Of a stretch of DNA of 64,000 nucleotides, positions 25,489-36,883 are shown piece after piece. The position numbers and the translations under genes are program-made. This stretch comes from Anaeramoeba flamelloides. Lineage: Eukaryota > Metamonada > Anaeramoebidae. The stretch spans positions 16,120,001-16,184,000 of the forward strand of contig JANTQA010000047.1 in the NCBI GenBank assembly GCA_027625915.1. Reading direction: 5' to 3'. Under the pieces are notes generated by a model. It was given only the letters and a program-made list of their open reading frames with translations. It had not been told where the DNA came from and did no database searches. Numbering within the stretch: the stretch's first letter is position 1; every line of letters begins with the position of its first letter.

Positions 25489-28400
25489 TTATATAAAAAA
25501 GCCCTGTAATGATTGAGAAATAATTGTATTCATAATTGATTCGACAATGCCTTGAATCTATTTCAAAATAATTATATATAAAAACATTTTATAATTAAGA
25601 TAAATTTTTATAATTTGGAAAAAATAAATAGATATATTAATAAATAAATAGATATATTAATAAATAAATAGATATATTAATAAATAAATAAATGGATTGA
25701 TAAATTAACAAATAGATTGATAAATCAAGAAAGAAATAAAAACATACCATTTCTGTGTCTGTTCCACATGTGAAATGATGTTTTATGTCCCTTTTTTTTG
25801 AAATTCTTTTTGTAATAAATTTATTAACAACATATTTAGAAGCTTCTTCAAAATTGTCATTCCCTTCATATTTTGGGAAACAAAATTTTAAACTAATCCT
25901 TGTTAAAGTCTCTGTAAACACATCTACTTTATTAAATAAGATTGTTGTTGGTTTTTTTTTTAAATGGTTGTCCTTCATTGTATCTTTCCAAACTTTAATA
26001 CTTTCATGCATTCTATTAACGTTTTTATCTTCATATAAATTTTTTGCGTATTCGCTAATACCAATGACAAAGAGGATCATGTCAACATCTTCAAATTGAT
26101 GAATCCATTTTCTTCTTTCACTTCTTTGCCCACCAACATCAACAATTCTAATGATATGGAATAGAAATCAATCAATCGACCAATCAATAAAGAAATTAAA
26201 TAAAAATTAATACCAAAATATTATAAAGATAAATATAAATATAAATATTGTATTTACCTCCAATTTTTATCACCAACTTCAAAAAATATTTCTTTAATGC
26301 CAACAGTTGGTATTCTGCAATTTAAAATATCAATATTATTGGGTATAAATGATTCATCAAAAATTCTTTCAATACTATCCCAAAAACTAATAAAGAGGAG
26401 ATTAAAATTTATAAAGATAAAAAGCAAACAAATTAATAGAAAAATTTGAATACATTTTGATAAATTATAAAATTTTTAAAAAGTTATTTAATGGAAAATG
26501 TTCATATAGAAAAGTGTTTGTCTGGCACAGACATGAATTTAAAAAAAAAAAAAAAAAAATTTCGAATTATTAAATTTTTGATATCTGTCTAATAATAAAC
26601 ATTATTATTTGATTTTTATGACTTTTTACTTTTTTCAAATTTACCTGTTTGGAGTTCCTTGGGTTCCTCCTCCTTTTCATGATATTAAAGTGTTTTGGAG
26701 GAAGTAAAAGGGATAAAAAAACATTTTAAGAAATGGGAAACTTGTTCAAGATTAGATCTTGACCAAACAATTAGATCTTAAACAAGATCTTGTTCTAATT
26801 AGATCTTAAGCAAACCGAATGGAGTCAAGTGATGCAATTTGAAACCAAATGAGTGAACTGAATCGAACTTTCAGTACACTTTCTCCAGTCGATACTTGGA
26901 CTGTGTGAATGCTGTCAAGTGGGTACATTGTACTGGGTTTTTGTTAAAACAGGATTTAGGAAACTTTTAAAAAAAAAATAATAAAAATAAAAAAAATAAA
27001 GTAAAACAAGAAATTGAAAATTTTGGAAAATCAATTCTTATTCTTAAAAACTCGGTGCTTTATGGGTATATTATCCATAAAGTTCTAAATTAAAATTTAA
27101 TAAAGTAGCCTATTTAATTTGATCTATAGTTGTTCAAATATTTTGATCTCTTTATTAAAACAAATTATAGTGGTGATCTAGAAATTTTCGACATAAAACG
27201 ATACAACCAACAACCCATTCAAGACAAGAAAACAAAAATCTTTCAATCGAGTTTTTTACTTTTTTTTTTTTATTTGCTCTCTACATCTCTTACTTTTTTT
27301 TCTCTTTTTCTTGTCTTTCTTTAGAAATAAAATTTTTTCTTTACATTTTTTAAGAAAAGCTATCCCATATTTCATAATCTTGCCTGAATTCTAGTTAGGA
27401 TAAAAAACTCTAAATAAATTTAGAGTTTCAGGAAGTGCCGTTGAGTGCCGTAAAGTACCTAGCTTTTTCAGAATTCAAAAGAATTATGTAAAATCAATGA
27501 TTTTACTCAATTCTTTTAAATCCTGTAAAAGCTAACGGCGTTTTTTGTTAATTTGGGAAATAAAAAGAAAATTTCAAAAATTTTCTTTTTATTTCTCAAA
27601 TTAACAAAAAACCTAACGGTAAATAAAAGGCAATTTTATTAAATTACTCCTCTTAATGTATTAGCGTTTACCAAGGAGAAGTCCAAAAATGAAGTATGTT
27701 GTTATTAGGTGTAAATGACATTAGTGTGCCGTGGTTCACATGACTCTAAAAAATCTATTATAAATATTATTGCAATAAATTCTTACATTTTTTACTCTTA
27801 ATCACAATTATTAAAAAATTGTCATTTTGTAATTCTTTTTTTTTTTAATTCCTTTGCCAAATCTAAATATTGAAACTCAAAATACAGTATTCCAGTATTT
27901 AAATATTTCTTCTTTAGAACTTACAAAAGTAACTATTTTTTTAATTTTTTAATTTCAAATATTAACTCAATAATCATCAACATAAAAAACCCAAAGATTT
28001 ATTTCATTTTTGTTTGATTTTTATAAAGCTAATTATAACATCAATATCTTTCCAATATGTGCAAATAATTGGTCAAAATAATCTTTATCTAATTATTAAA
28101 ATTTTTAATTATTTAATTTTTTAGCATCTTATCTACATTTCACGACAAATTTAAGAAAGATATTTTTCAACTTTGTATTCTGAATATTTATGGTTCAATC
28201 TTTAAATTTGAATTCTAAATGTAGATTTTTTTTCTTGAATTCGAAAGTTTTTTACTAATACAAGGAATCATTTTTAATTTGATGAGGATCAAAAAATATC
28301 ACTGCTTTACTAATCGGCTTTTTAGAGACATTTGAACCATGGTGCACTAATGCGATTTACACCTAATAACGACATACTTTGATTTTGGACTTCTCCTTGG

Positions 28401-31400
28401 AAAACATTAACCCCTTAATTAATAAAAATTAAATAAAAAATCGATTTATTTATGATTTTTTGTTCGGTTTTCAGAATTCAATACAAATCAGTATGTATGG
28501 TATGATATATTTCGAAAAATCAACAATGAAAAAAGATGTAATTTTTTGAAAAAAAGTAATGATTGAGGAAGTCAATTTCAAGTTTTAGATTATGTTACTT
28601 TAAATTTGGAATTTTGCATTTAAGTTTCAAAGATGTAGATATTTGGCAATTTTCCACTATTCTTTGAAATTCTGAAAAACTTGTGGTACTCCCCAGTGAG
28701 TTTCTTTTTAGTTTAAATGTGTATAGTAAAATCAAATATTTTACTCAATTCTTTCAAATAAATAAAAAATAAAATAAAAATAAAATAAAAAAAAAAGTCA
28801 CACCATGGTAATCTACAAACACTTCAAGATTTATCTTCATAAATATTTTTTTCTTTTATTTCAGTTTTATGAGAAATGGTAGTGTTTATTTCAAAAAGAT
28901 TACTTATTACCTATTAAGGTTAGTATCTCAAAATTTAAAATAAATAAAATTCATTCTTTAATTGATTTTCGAAATTTTTTCATGTGCGAAAAGTCTTCAA
29001 AAATAGTAGTTATAACAGCCAACAATCAAAAATAAAATAACTTTAGGAGTGTGGGTATTACTGTGTAAATTTTCTTTTGGGAATCAAAAAAAAATTTTTT
29101 TTTTATTTATAAGTATGAGGATGTAATTTTGATGAGAACCTAATATCAATTAAAAACGAAACAACAGTGGGTAATATGATTGATTTGTTAACAATCAACT
29201 ATGAAAATGCATGTTTTTTTTTGAAAAAAGTAATAGAAGCAGTGAAAGTCAATTTTCAGTTTTAAATATATGTTGTTTTAACTTTTTAATCCAAGTAATT
29301 CAGTTCCGAACTATAAAAATTGGTCACTGTTTGAGATCTTGTGTGGGTTTTTTTTTTGGATTTTTTGAAAGAAGTTCACTTTAAAAAAAAGAATATAAAT
29401 TGCCCATTGATAGGCAAATACAACAAGTTATAGGACATGTGCACATTAAACGAAAATGAATTAAATCGATTTTGTGTCGAAAGAGAATAAAAGATTTTAC
29501 CCAAATTGAAGAAATTTAAGTATTTGAAAAGAGAAAACAAGAAGAAAAAAATGAATTTTTTTTTTTTCAAAATTTGAATATTTAGAATTGAAAATTTAGA
29601 TTCCTTTGGAAGTTTTTTCTTTAGTATTTGAATTTTTGTAAATTAAGATCCTTTTGATTTTTTTTTTTAGTTGTATGAATTTTTTACTTTGAGGATCCTG
29701 TGAAACTTTTTTTTTTGTTTTTGAATTTTCTTGTAATTGAGATCTTTAAAATTTCTTTTTTGTTGTTTGCATTTTTTGTAATTGTGGCTAAGATTCTGTT
29801 AATTTTTTTGTTAATCCGATTTTTGTAATTGAGATTCCTTTTCAAACCTTTTTTTAAGATCTGCCTTTTTTGCAAATTGAATCACATAAACTTTTTATTT
29901 AATTTGAATTTTTTGCCATTGTAATCCTTTGATTTCTTTATCATTAATTCTTTTAATTTTTTCACCCAAAGGAATTCTACTTCCACATTCTAGTTTTTTA
30001 AAAGAGTTGACAACTTTACGGGTATGAAGAAAAGTAATGGTAATGATATAGCCCTCAAGTTTTTTCAATTAATTTTAAAGAATCAATTTTTTTACATTTA
30101 ATATAATTATTAAAATTGAACCAAATTGCCTAAAGATTCTGAAAAGGGGTAGCATCGTAATTTCAGAGAAGTTGGCTCACAATCATGTTTTCAATTAAAA
30201 TATGTCTCTAAAAACGATTTATCGTTTCTTGAAAAAATTAACAGCAATGAAATGCAAATTTAATTAAAAATTCAACAAACAAAAAAAAAAAAATCTGAAA
30301 AATAATTAATTTTCTTATTTATCACAAATATCTGATTCCCAATTCCCTTATTTTGATTCAATTCATGGTATGTTAAATATTGGATTTGGTGGGTGTTTTT
30401 GAGTTAAAGAAATAACAAGATTTTCTCATTCCTTGGACGTATTTGGTTTTTTTTCTACGCTTTTGAAATGTTGTTTTTTTTTTTTTTTTTTCTCTTTAAT
30501 GGAACTTTTGTTTGTCGAAATATTGTTTTGTTAAATTTGGTAGTTAATTTTATGAAATCGATAAAAAAAAAAATGATAATATAACATGAGTGATATATAA
30601 ACTGTGAGTTAAATCGGATCTATAAAAATTGTCAACCCATTTTTAGTTGGTTATTGGGAGGGCGAAACACGATTTTTAATATGAAACATTAATAGAACCT
30701 GAAAATGAAAAGTTTTCGATCAATAAATAAAAGATAAAATAAAAACTTGTAGAAAAAATAAATGATTAAAAATAAAATGGGGGGTTAAGAACAATAACGG
30801 TTTTTATCACACTATCTTTTCGTATGGGACTTTTCTTTGATTGATCAATTATTAAAAATTTGTTTAAATTTTTAAATACTGGTATTTAAATAATAAATGG
30901 TAAAAAATTTTCACTTCAACTTCCTTTTTTTTTTTTTGCCATTTCCTATTGAATTGAACAAACTACGAAAAGAATCATAATATCTGAACTAAAAAATATT
31001 AATATTTTTTAATTTTTGGTATTTTTGATATTATTAAAGAAAAAAAGATTCAATGTCTTTATTATCTCTAGTGGATAATCGACGAATTTCTGAGTCTTTA
31101 AAAAAATTCCTTAATAAAAATTCAGGGGTTTAGAAGGATAAGAGGAACTAACAACACCTTCCTTAAATAATAAAATAAATTAAAAAAAATATTCCTTTTT
31201 TTTATAGATACACCTAAATTTCAAACAAATAGATTGTAATTTGTGATCTGTTAATTTGTTTGTTACTTTTTTTAACTATATGTTGGGATATTTTGGGTGG
31301 ACTAAAAATCCTAAATGAAGGAAATTTTGAAGAATTAGAAAAAAAGATAATCAGACAAAATATGATCCCATTTCAATTTTTAATACGAATACTATTAAAA

Positions 31401-33729
31401 CTAAATTAATAATTTTTAAAATTTTATCTCAAGTTCAATAAGATAGTTTTATTAAAATCTCGAAAAAATATCATTTTTAATTGATTTTGTAAAGATCATT
31501 AGGTTTTTTCAACAAACAATTATCAGCAAAATATTTTGGAAATTGAAATAAAAATGTTCATTTCTTAACCGGAAAATAACAGTATGAATAATTTAACAGT
31601 ATTTTTAAGATATCCAAAAAAAAATCATCAGTTCAGGATACAAAGCACGGGTGGGTCAAATTCTGAATTTGCCATTTTTTGAAAAGTATAATTATTAATA
31701 TAAACTAGATTCCAAAATTTTGAGCACAGTTTAAACAGTAGAAAGAACATCATTACTGTACTTTAAATTCAATTTGGAAAGAATTTTGATTTTACAAACA
31801 ATTTCATTTTTTGTCTTTTCTGTTTTGTTTTGTTTTCATTTCCTTTTTTGTAGTTATGTAATCTGTTTCGTTAGTTCTGGAATTTTTTTTCAATGGTTGA
31901 TAGAAGATTAGTGTTGAGTTTGTTAAATTGGAAAATAACATACAATTCGTAGATGGTATCTTAACATTGGATGGATCAACAATTGTTGGTGAAATTTCAA
32001 CAAATTTACCAATACATTTTTTGTTCTGCTCATTTAATTATTTTGGACACACCAATTTTTATTTTTGAGTTTTATATTTTTTTCTATTATTTGGATTAAA
32101 ATGATTACTTATTAAAGCATTAATACTGGGTTATTTAAAAGTGATGTTTTATATTAGGTTTGGAAAAATACAATAAATTGAGTTTTTTTTTGCCTATTTT
32201 TGATTTTGGGTGTGCCCAAATTTTTGGAATGGGGTTTAGTTATACTTGGGGAAATATGGCTTTTGGATCAGTGGATTTTTAAATTTTACATTATAAAGCC
32301 AAATAGAATCCCCCTTAGTGGCGGGGATTTGAAGATATTGGGGCAAGTAAATTGTTGTGTTCAACCCATGAAAGAGATTTAAATTGTGTTTGTTGGTTCG
32401 GTTGAAAATAATAGAACAAATTATTCTTTCAAGGTTAATTTGTTTTTTCTTTTAATTGATTTTACTTTTCATTTCCAGGGTTTCTGTGGTTCTATTAAGG
32501 TTTCTAATTAATAATCGTGTTTATCTTTTTTTCCTTTTTCACTTTTTTTCCCTAACGCTCTTATTTAATTTTACATTTCCCACATCGAACTTCTTAGATT
32601 CAAATATTTTCACAACAGTCAAACAAAAGCAATGTTTTTTCTGGCATTAACTCACTTTTTGGATCTCCAAGGGCAAATACAGCATTTTGAATTTGGATCG
32701 ATCTTAATTTTTTTTTTTGAAAATAAAAAGACATTTTTAAAAAAAAATGTATTTAATTCAAAATCGAAAAAATTGATTACTTAACGAGATAATTTATTTT
32801 TAAGATCAACACAGTTACATGAATGACTTCTAAACGTTATGTATTGCCAAAAGAAAATGAAAAGTGGAGTCCTTTGACAGCAACATCTTTAGATGATTTT
32901 GGTCAATTTAAAAAAAAAAAAATTAACAGTCCCTATAATTGTGGAAACTATCTTCTTCGAAAAAAGGATTGTTAAATTGTTGTTTGTGTCCTTTCTTCGA
33001 ATTTTTTTTTGTTGAAAAAATATTCTCCAAAGAAAACAAAAGAAGCAATGGTCCTTGAACAGACACACAAAAAAAAAAAAAAAAAAAAATTTGAATGTAC
33101 GTACTAATCAGAGTTTTCTGGTATTTGGAATTTTTCTCTGTTTTGCCAAGTCTTTTTTAAAGCATCGTCCTTCCATAAATTTGACATAATTTTTGCAAAT
33201 TTGGGTGTATTAGAAATTTCTTTATCTTTTAAGCCGTCTTCAAATTGTGTCAAGAGAGAAGAGTTTTCATTAGAAAGGTCATGGCCAAGTTCGTCACAAG
33301 ACTGGAGAAGGTTTTTCATTGAAAGCCTGACTGTGTTTCGAATTACCCTTTTATAGTCCTCAATTTCTTTATTATTAAAGCCATTACGATATAAAATTTG
33401 AAGTTGTTTAACAAGAGTAGATTTCCCAGAGTCTCCAGTACCTTTGACGTTTAGTTGTGTGGTGGCCAAGTTTTGAAACATTTGGCAAAAAGATTATCGG
33501 GATTTGATTAAAAAATTTTTATTCTCGACTACAATTCTCAAAAAAAAGAAATAACATAAAAAAGTAAAAAAAAAAGAGATCAAAAAAACTAAATTATTGT
33601 TTTACCTAACAACAAGATGCTGACTTCTTTGTTTTGCAATTTCTTTGAATTTTCTAATTGTTTTTCCAGCTTTTTGGCTTTTTTTTTTTCTTTTTTATAT
33701 TTCCTTTTTTTAGAATTTGTCGCTCCCAT
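25489..33729 (-). CDS. Heterotrimeric G-protein alpha subunit, complete
   Basis: GTP-binding switch that couples membrane receptors to effectors. Five exons on the minus strand: 33606-33729, 33105-33441, 26258-26386, 25748-26147, 25489-25557; all GT-AG, phases consistent, 352 residues (animal Gi alpha has 354). MGATNS gives a Gly2 myristoylation site; residues 7-35 form a lysine-rich N-terminal helix. G1 is GTGDSGKST (42-50). Switch I CRIPTVGI has R178 and T181, G3 is DVGGQRSERRKW with catalytic Q204, G4 NKVD is 269-272, G5 is TCGTDT (323-328). R178, Q204 and NKxD fall at the same numbers as in animal Gi alpha 1, which supports the exon joins. The C-terminus is SLQGFFI: no cysteine four from the end, so no pertussis-toxin type site. 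The receptor-contact tail is unusual. Intron 2 is 6718 bases. Confidence 0.94.
25621..25700. repeat. Short tandem repeat in the last G-alpha intron
   Basis: Four copies of a 20-base unit close to AAATAAATAGATATATTAAT, followed by two diverged copies (AAATGGATTGATAAATTAAC and similar). It sits between G-alpha exons 4 and 5. Confidence 0.88.
26655..27335 (+). repeat. Dispersed repeat R3, copy 1
   Basis: Matches about 63330-64000 along its whole length in the same orientation: the ACTGAATCGAACTTTCAGTA zone, then CTTAAAAACTCGGTGCTTTA, AAAGTAGCCTATTTAATTTG, ATACAACCAACAACCCATTC, and a right end with T-runs and TTCTTGTCTTTCTTTAGAAA. The second copy runs to the window edge, so the repeat may be longer. 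Confidence 0.78.
27410..27625. repeat. Composite palindromic repeat
   Basis: Module D (GAGTGCCGTAAAGTACCTAG), then near-palindrome P1 (CAGAATTCAAAAGAATTATG ... GATTTTACTCAATTCTTTTA), then P2 (AATTTGGGAAATAAAAAGAA facing TTCTTTTTATTTCTCAAATT) and CCTAACGG. The order D-P1-P2 differs from that in other composites. Confidence 0.78.
27650..28415. mobile_element. MITE family C, copy 2 (in G-alpha intron 2)
   Basis: Terminal inverted repeats: left TTAGCGTTTACCAAGGAGAA GTCCAAAAATGAAGTATGTT and right end the reverse complement (AACGACATACTTTGATTTTG GACTTCTCCTTGGAAAACAT). TGTAAATGACATTAGTGTGC pairs with GCACTAATGCGATTTACACC. About 765 bases, non-coding; the interior resembles that of the kinase-intron copy. 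Confidence 0.85.
29580..29960. repeat. Degenerate tandem array, unit about 47 bases
   Basis: About seven units, each containing GAATTTTTGTAATTGAGAT or a variant followed by a T-rich stretch (for example GAATTTTCTTGTAATTGAGA, GATTTTTGTAATTGAGATTC, GAATTTTTTGCCATTGTAAT). A 63-codon minus-strand ORF (29684-29875) is a reading through the array. Confidence 0.72.
30655..32540. mobile_element. Family D inverted-repeat element carrying a nested family B element
   Basis: Left end GAAACACGATTTTTAATATG then AAACATTAATAGAACCTGAA; right end near 32455-32530, TTTCCAGGGTTTCTGTGGTT CTATTAAGG and AATAATCGTGTTTATC, its inverted counterpart. Copies or ends of the same family lie at 47045 and 56552-56952. The span here is long because it includes the family B element at 31701-32241 and possibly more. 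Confidence 0.6.
31701..32241 (+). mobile_element. Tc1/mariner-like short element (family B)
   Basis: Ends TAAACTAGATTCCAAAATTT and CAAATTTTTGGAATGGGGTT TA; the second is the inverted repeat of the first, and both abut TA. Interior GATGGATCAACAATTGTTGG TGAAATTTC and GGATAGAAGATTAGTGTT-like text recur in all copies and, in the copy at 53794, read as a short helix-turn-helix-like peptide ending DRSTIFGEI, suggesting a transposase remnant. Confidence 0.8.
32823..32975 (+). CDS. Small ORF of unknown function inside the G-alpha intron, opposite strand
   Basis: Fifty codons from ATG to TAA. The peptide begins MTSKRYVLPKENEKWSPLTA and ends YNCGNYLLRKKDC. An in-frame stop lies directly before the ATG, so this start is forced unless an intron intervenes. 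Codon use looks genic (mixed Ser, Pro, Trp, Asp, Gly) against a background that otherwise reads Phe/Lys/Ile/Asn. A run of 13 A, encoding four lysines, crosses the middle. No family is recognised. It could be a nested gene, an exon of one, or a scrap of an inserted gene. Confidence 0.4.
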   Translation: MTSKRYVLPKENEKWSPLTATSLDDFGQFKKKKINSPYNCGNYLLRKKDC

Positions 33730-34829
33730 TATAAAATGATAACAAATATTTTTGAAGTAAAAGTTTCTTAAAAAAATGATTTTTTAACAGTCTCCATTTA
33801 AATTGGGAATTCAAGGGAATTTTTATTTGTTTACTTTGAAGCAAAGACCAAACATCGAATTTCATTCTATTGAAAAAAACTAATTTTAAGTTTTAACAAA
33901 GTAATGCATCTGGTTTCCAATTAGATGATTTTTTTTCAAATCTTGAGATGCTCTTTTCATTTGAGAAGAAAATGTTTTTAATTAAATTCCAAAAATTTTC
34001 TGGAAATGAATTCTGTTTGAGATAAATCCATCTTTTCAGACAATAGCTTGTCACTCAAAAAAAAACAAAGTTTAAGAGTTTGTCCATTTTTTGAATCTTC
34101 AAGTCAAAAAAGTTAAAGTGTTGTTTTTGATTTTTCCTTTCCAATTATTATTAAAAAAAAAAGAACAAAATATTTTCAAGATAAAGGTGTTTTTCGGTTT
34201 ACCCCAATTGGTGAAGAATTCGTAAAATGATCTCTTTTCTGATTTTTTTTTGTTTTTTGAAATCTCAAGTCCGTTTTTGGGTAGAATTTTTTTGCTCAAC
34301 CTAGTCTTTTCAGAATTTACATCCTTTGATCTTTTTTTCTCTTTTCATATCAAATTATCCAAAAAATCTTATTTCCCTTTTTTTTAATTTGCAAAATGAA
34401 AAAAATTAACTCTAAGAAAGTAAAAATTCTTTGAGACTTCTTTTTTGAAATCCTCTTCCATTTTTCACTCATTGAACAAAAATACTTGGCTTTTTATCTT
34501 TCAAAAAGTTTTTGAATCAGTTTTTTTATCTTTACAATAATCAATTTTATATTCAGAGATCAAAATTATGAAAAAATTATTTTGTGAAAAAAACATAAAA
34601 GATTGGTCAATTTTTCTCTTTTTAATAACCTGAAATTATATTAAACAATGTTGCGAAATCAGAGATCTTTTAACCAAAATTCTTTTTAGAAGATATTTCA
34701 CAATTTATAATTTGAAAAATTCAATTTTCTCTTTAGTTTATTTTTAAAGTTCGTACAAAACAACCACAAACTTTTTTTCTTTACCATTAAGAACGGATAT
34801 TAATTCTGTCTGTTGTAAAAAAAATGGAA

Positions 34830-35060
34830 AAAATTTTCATTCAACTTTCCAAAAAAAGATTTTTCAAATTATTTTACATTTCAAATTTGGACTAATTGTG
34901 TAAATCAACTTAAATTCTTAATTTTCCTTTTAGAATTGGGGTCTTTGATGATTTATTTACAATTCTTGGAAAGTGATTTTTTAATTGAAAGATGAATGAA
35001 AATTTTGATCTTTATATTTTGCAATTAACAGAATCTTTTCAAAACATTTTGAAATAAATA
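34830..35060. repeat. Dispersed repeat R5, copy 2
   Basis: Matches 5030-5340 (see GAATGAAAATTTTGATCTTT and TTTTAGAATTGGGG). Lies directly left of a palindromic composite. Confidence 0.6.
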
Positions 35061-35199
35061 AGCTCAATTCAACAGGAGAACTAATTATTTTTCCTTTTTA
35101 AGAATCGTTTATTGTTGTAAAATTGAAAAAATAATTCTTTTTGTTGATTTTTGGTTAAGTTATTTTAGCTTTTTGAAGAAAATCAAAAATTAAAAAAAT

Positions 35200-35480
35200 T
35201 TTCTGTTTATTTTAAAAGTAAAAAAATGCTAGAACACTCCACAAATAAAATAGAAAAGCTCAAAAAAACCTAGAACACTTAACAAATAAAACAGAAAACC
35301 TCAAGAAAAGATAGACACTCTACTGCACCCTAAGGCACTCTATGTTACTTGACGGAAATATTCGTTATGTTTTCCAGGATTCAAAAGAATAGAGTTCAAC
35401 CAAAGATTTTACTCAATTCTTTTGAATTATCGAAAACCTCGGACACTATCGTTAGTTTTTTTTTAATTTTTGAAATAAAC
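35200..35480. repeat. Composite palindromic repeat
   Basis: Two tandem copies of the TAGAACACT-CACAAATAAAATAGAAA arm (35227 and 35269), then module D (CTAAGGCACTCTATGTTACT TGACGG), then P1 (TCCAGGATTCAAAAGAATAG / TTTTACTCAATTCTTTTGAA TT). Confidence 0.75.
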
Positions 35481-35894
35481 AGAAAATTTAATAAATTATT
35501 CTTTTCATTTGAATACCAGAAAACAAAAGCATATAGAACATTTGTGTGTGATTTTTTCCATATATTTCAGTTTTCTTAGACGAGCCCAACATTTTCAAAA
35601 CTTTTAATTATTAACATCCAAAGAAATATCTCCAAGCTGAATTAAACTAAAATTCATCCAAACATTTATCTAAAATTTTTTTTTCTCGACTAGAGACTTT
35701 TAAAAATTATATTTTAACAACAAAAATATTATCAATAGACCAAAGACTTGAAGTTCAGGAAAGTTGGTTTTATTGTAAAATTTTCATTATTACAAATGAA
35801 GAAGTTTTAATTAAAGTATAAATTTACACCAAATCAATATTTTCCATTTTATTTTTTCGTACCTATTAGTATAAAAAAAAATAGCCCATATGAA

Positions 35895-36335
35895 AATAAT
35901 CCCTGTAAAGATTTTTAATTGTTCATATTAATAAAAATTGTAATGTAATTACTTTTATTTTCAATCAAATCATCTTTAAAACTAACTTTTTTTTATTATG
36001 AACTTTGTAATAAATCAACACAAAGATCACCAAACTGATGTATCTATAGAATATTCACTGAATTGTTAGATATCTTAAATCGATAAAATTATTTCAAAAA
36101 ACAATAGAGTTTTATGAAGGTTGACTTTGAATTTGGAAAATGATATTTTTTATTCTGGGTTTTTTGATTGAATATAAAACTTTTAATAAGTGTGATTGAA
36201 TTAATCATTATTCTAATAAGTGATGAGTTATAATTTTAACAGCTTTATATACTAAAAAAAGTATTTGATTTGAAATTATTAAGAAATTTCAAAACAATTT
36301 CCCTAATATTATCAATTAAAAATCATTCAATGTAT
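35895..36335. mobile_element. MITE family A, copy 2
   Basis: Left ATCCCTGTAAAGATTTTTAA TTGTTCATATTA; right ACAATTTCCCTAATATTATC AATTAAAAATCATTC. The interior has TATCTATAGAATATTCACTG and TTGAATTTGGAAAATGATA as in copy 1. Confidence 0.78.
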
Positions 36336-36374
36336 TTATTTTCAAGCACTAAAATTTGTTTCAAGATAGCTGTG

Positions 36375-36830
36375 AAAAAAACACCTAGCCATGAAAAAGA
36401 ACACTGTATAATATTTTTAATTGTGGATATTATGAAAATTATCATTAAATTACTTGTATTTAAATTAAATCCCTTTCATATATAAACAATTTTATTAAAC
36501 CAAGTAATCAACCCACTCAAAGTTCATTAAAGCAGTGGATTCTCTATAGAATACTAAAGTAATCGTTTGATAGCCCAAAACAGATCAACTTATTTTTACA
36601 AAAAGATAGAGGTTTACTAGAGTTTGGAAAGGTATGATTTTAATTCATGTTTTTATGATTGATTCTATACTGTATTGAACAAGTATGATTTGATTAATCA
36701 CCATTCTAAAAAGTGGCGCATTATAATTTAAATATCTTGATTCTTAAATAAAAGTATTTGGTTTTAAATATCTGCTATTACTCAACCCCCCCCTAATATA
36801 AACAATTAAAAAACTTATGGATATTTTTTT
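36375..36830. mobile_element. MITE family A, copy 3 (tandem with copy 2)
   Basis: Same orientation as copy 2, about 40 bases away. Left CTGTATAATATTTTTAATTG TGGATATTATGAAAATT; right CCTAATATAAACAATTAAAA AACTTATGGAT. The interior carries TCTATAGAATACTAAAGTAA TCGTTTGATAGCCC, close to copy 1. Confidence 0.78.
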
Positions 36831-36883
36831 TTAACGAATATACTATAAATTTCAAAAATGAAATCTAAAATTTTCAATTTTTT

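Larger units (their letters stand above)
26387..33104 (-). other. 6.7-kb intron 2 of the G-alpha gene
   Basis: Donor GTACGTAC at 33104-33097; acceptor ATTAG ending at 26387. Joining across it gives SDY-FWDSIERIF in frame, matching the expected helical-domain sequence. The other introns of the gene are 164 to 190 bases long. Contents: repeat R3 (26655-27335), a palindromic composite (27410-27625), a family C element (27650-28415), a degenerate 47-base tandem array (29580-29960), a family D element (about 30655-32540) with a nested family B element, and a 50-codon ORF on the opposite strand (32823-32975). Confidence 0.88.

Noticed and set aside
25621-25740. Extension of G-alpha exon 4 into a Tyr/Leu/Ile-rich tail
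   Set aside because: The donor GTATGT after CGTDTEM and the in-phase terminal exon at 25489-25557 give the normal C-terminal helix; the tail is translated tandem repeat.
33442-33481. An upstream ATG giving MFQNLATTQLNVK before the G-alpha P-loop
   Set aside because: It is the end of intron 1: splicing at CAAAG joins exon 1 (ending ILLLG) to TGDSGKST and gives the correct family sequence and numbering.
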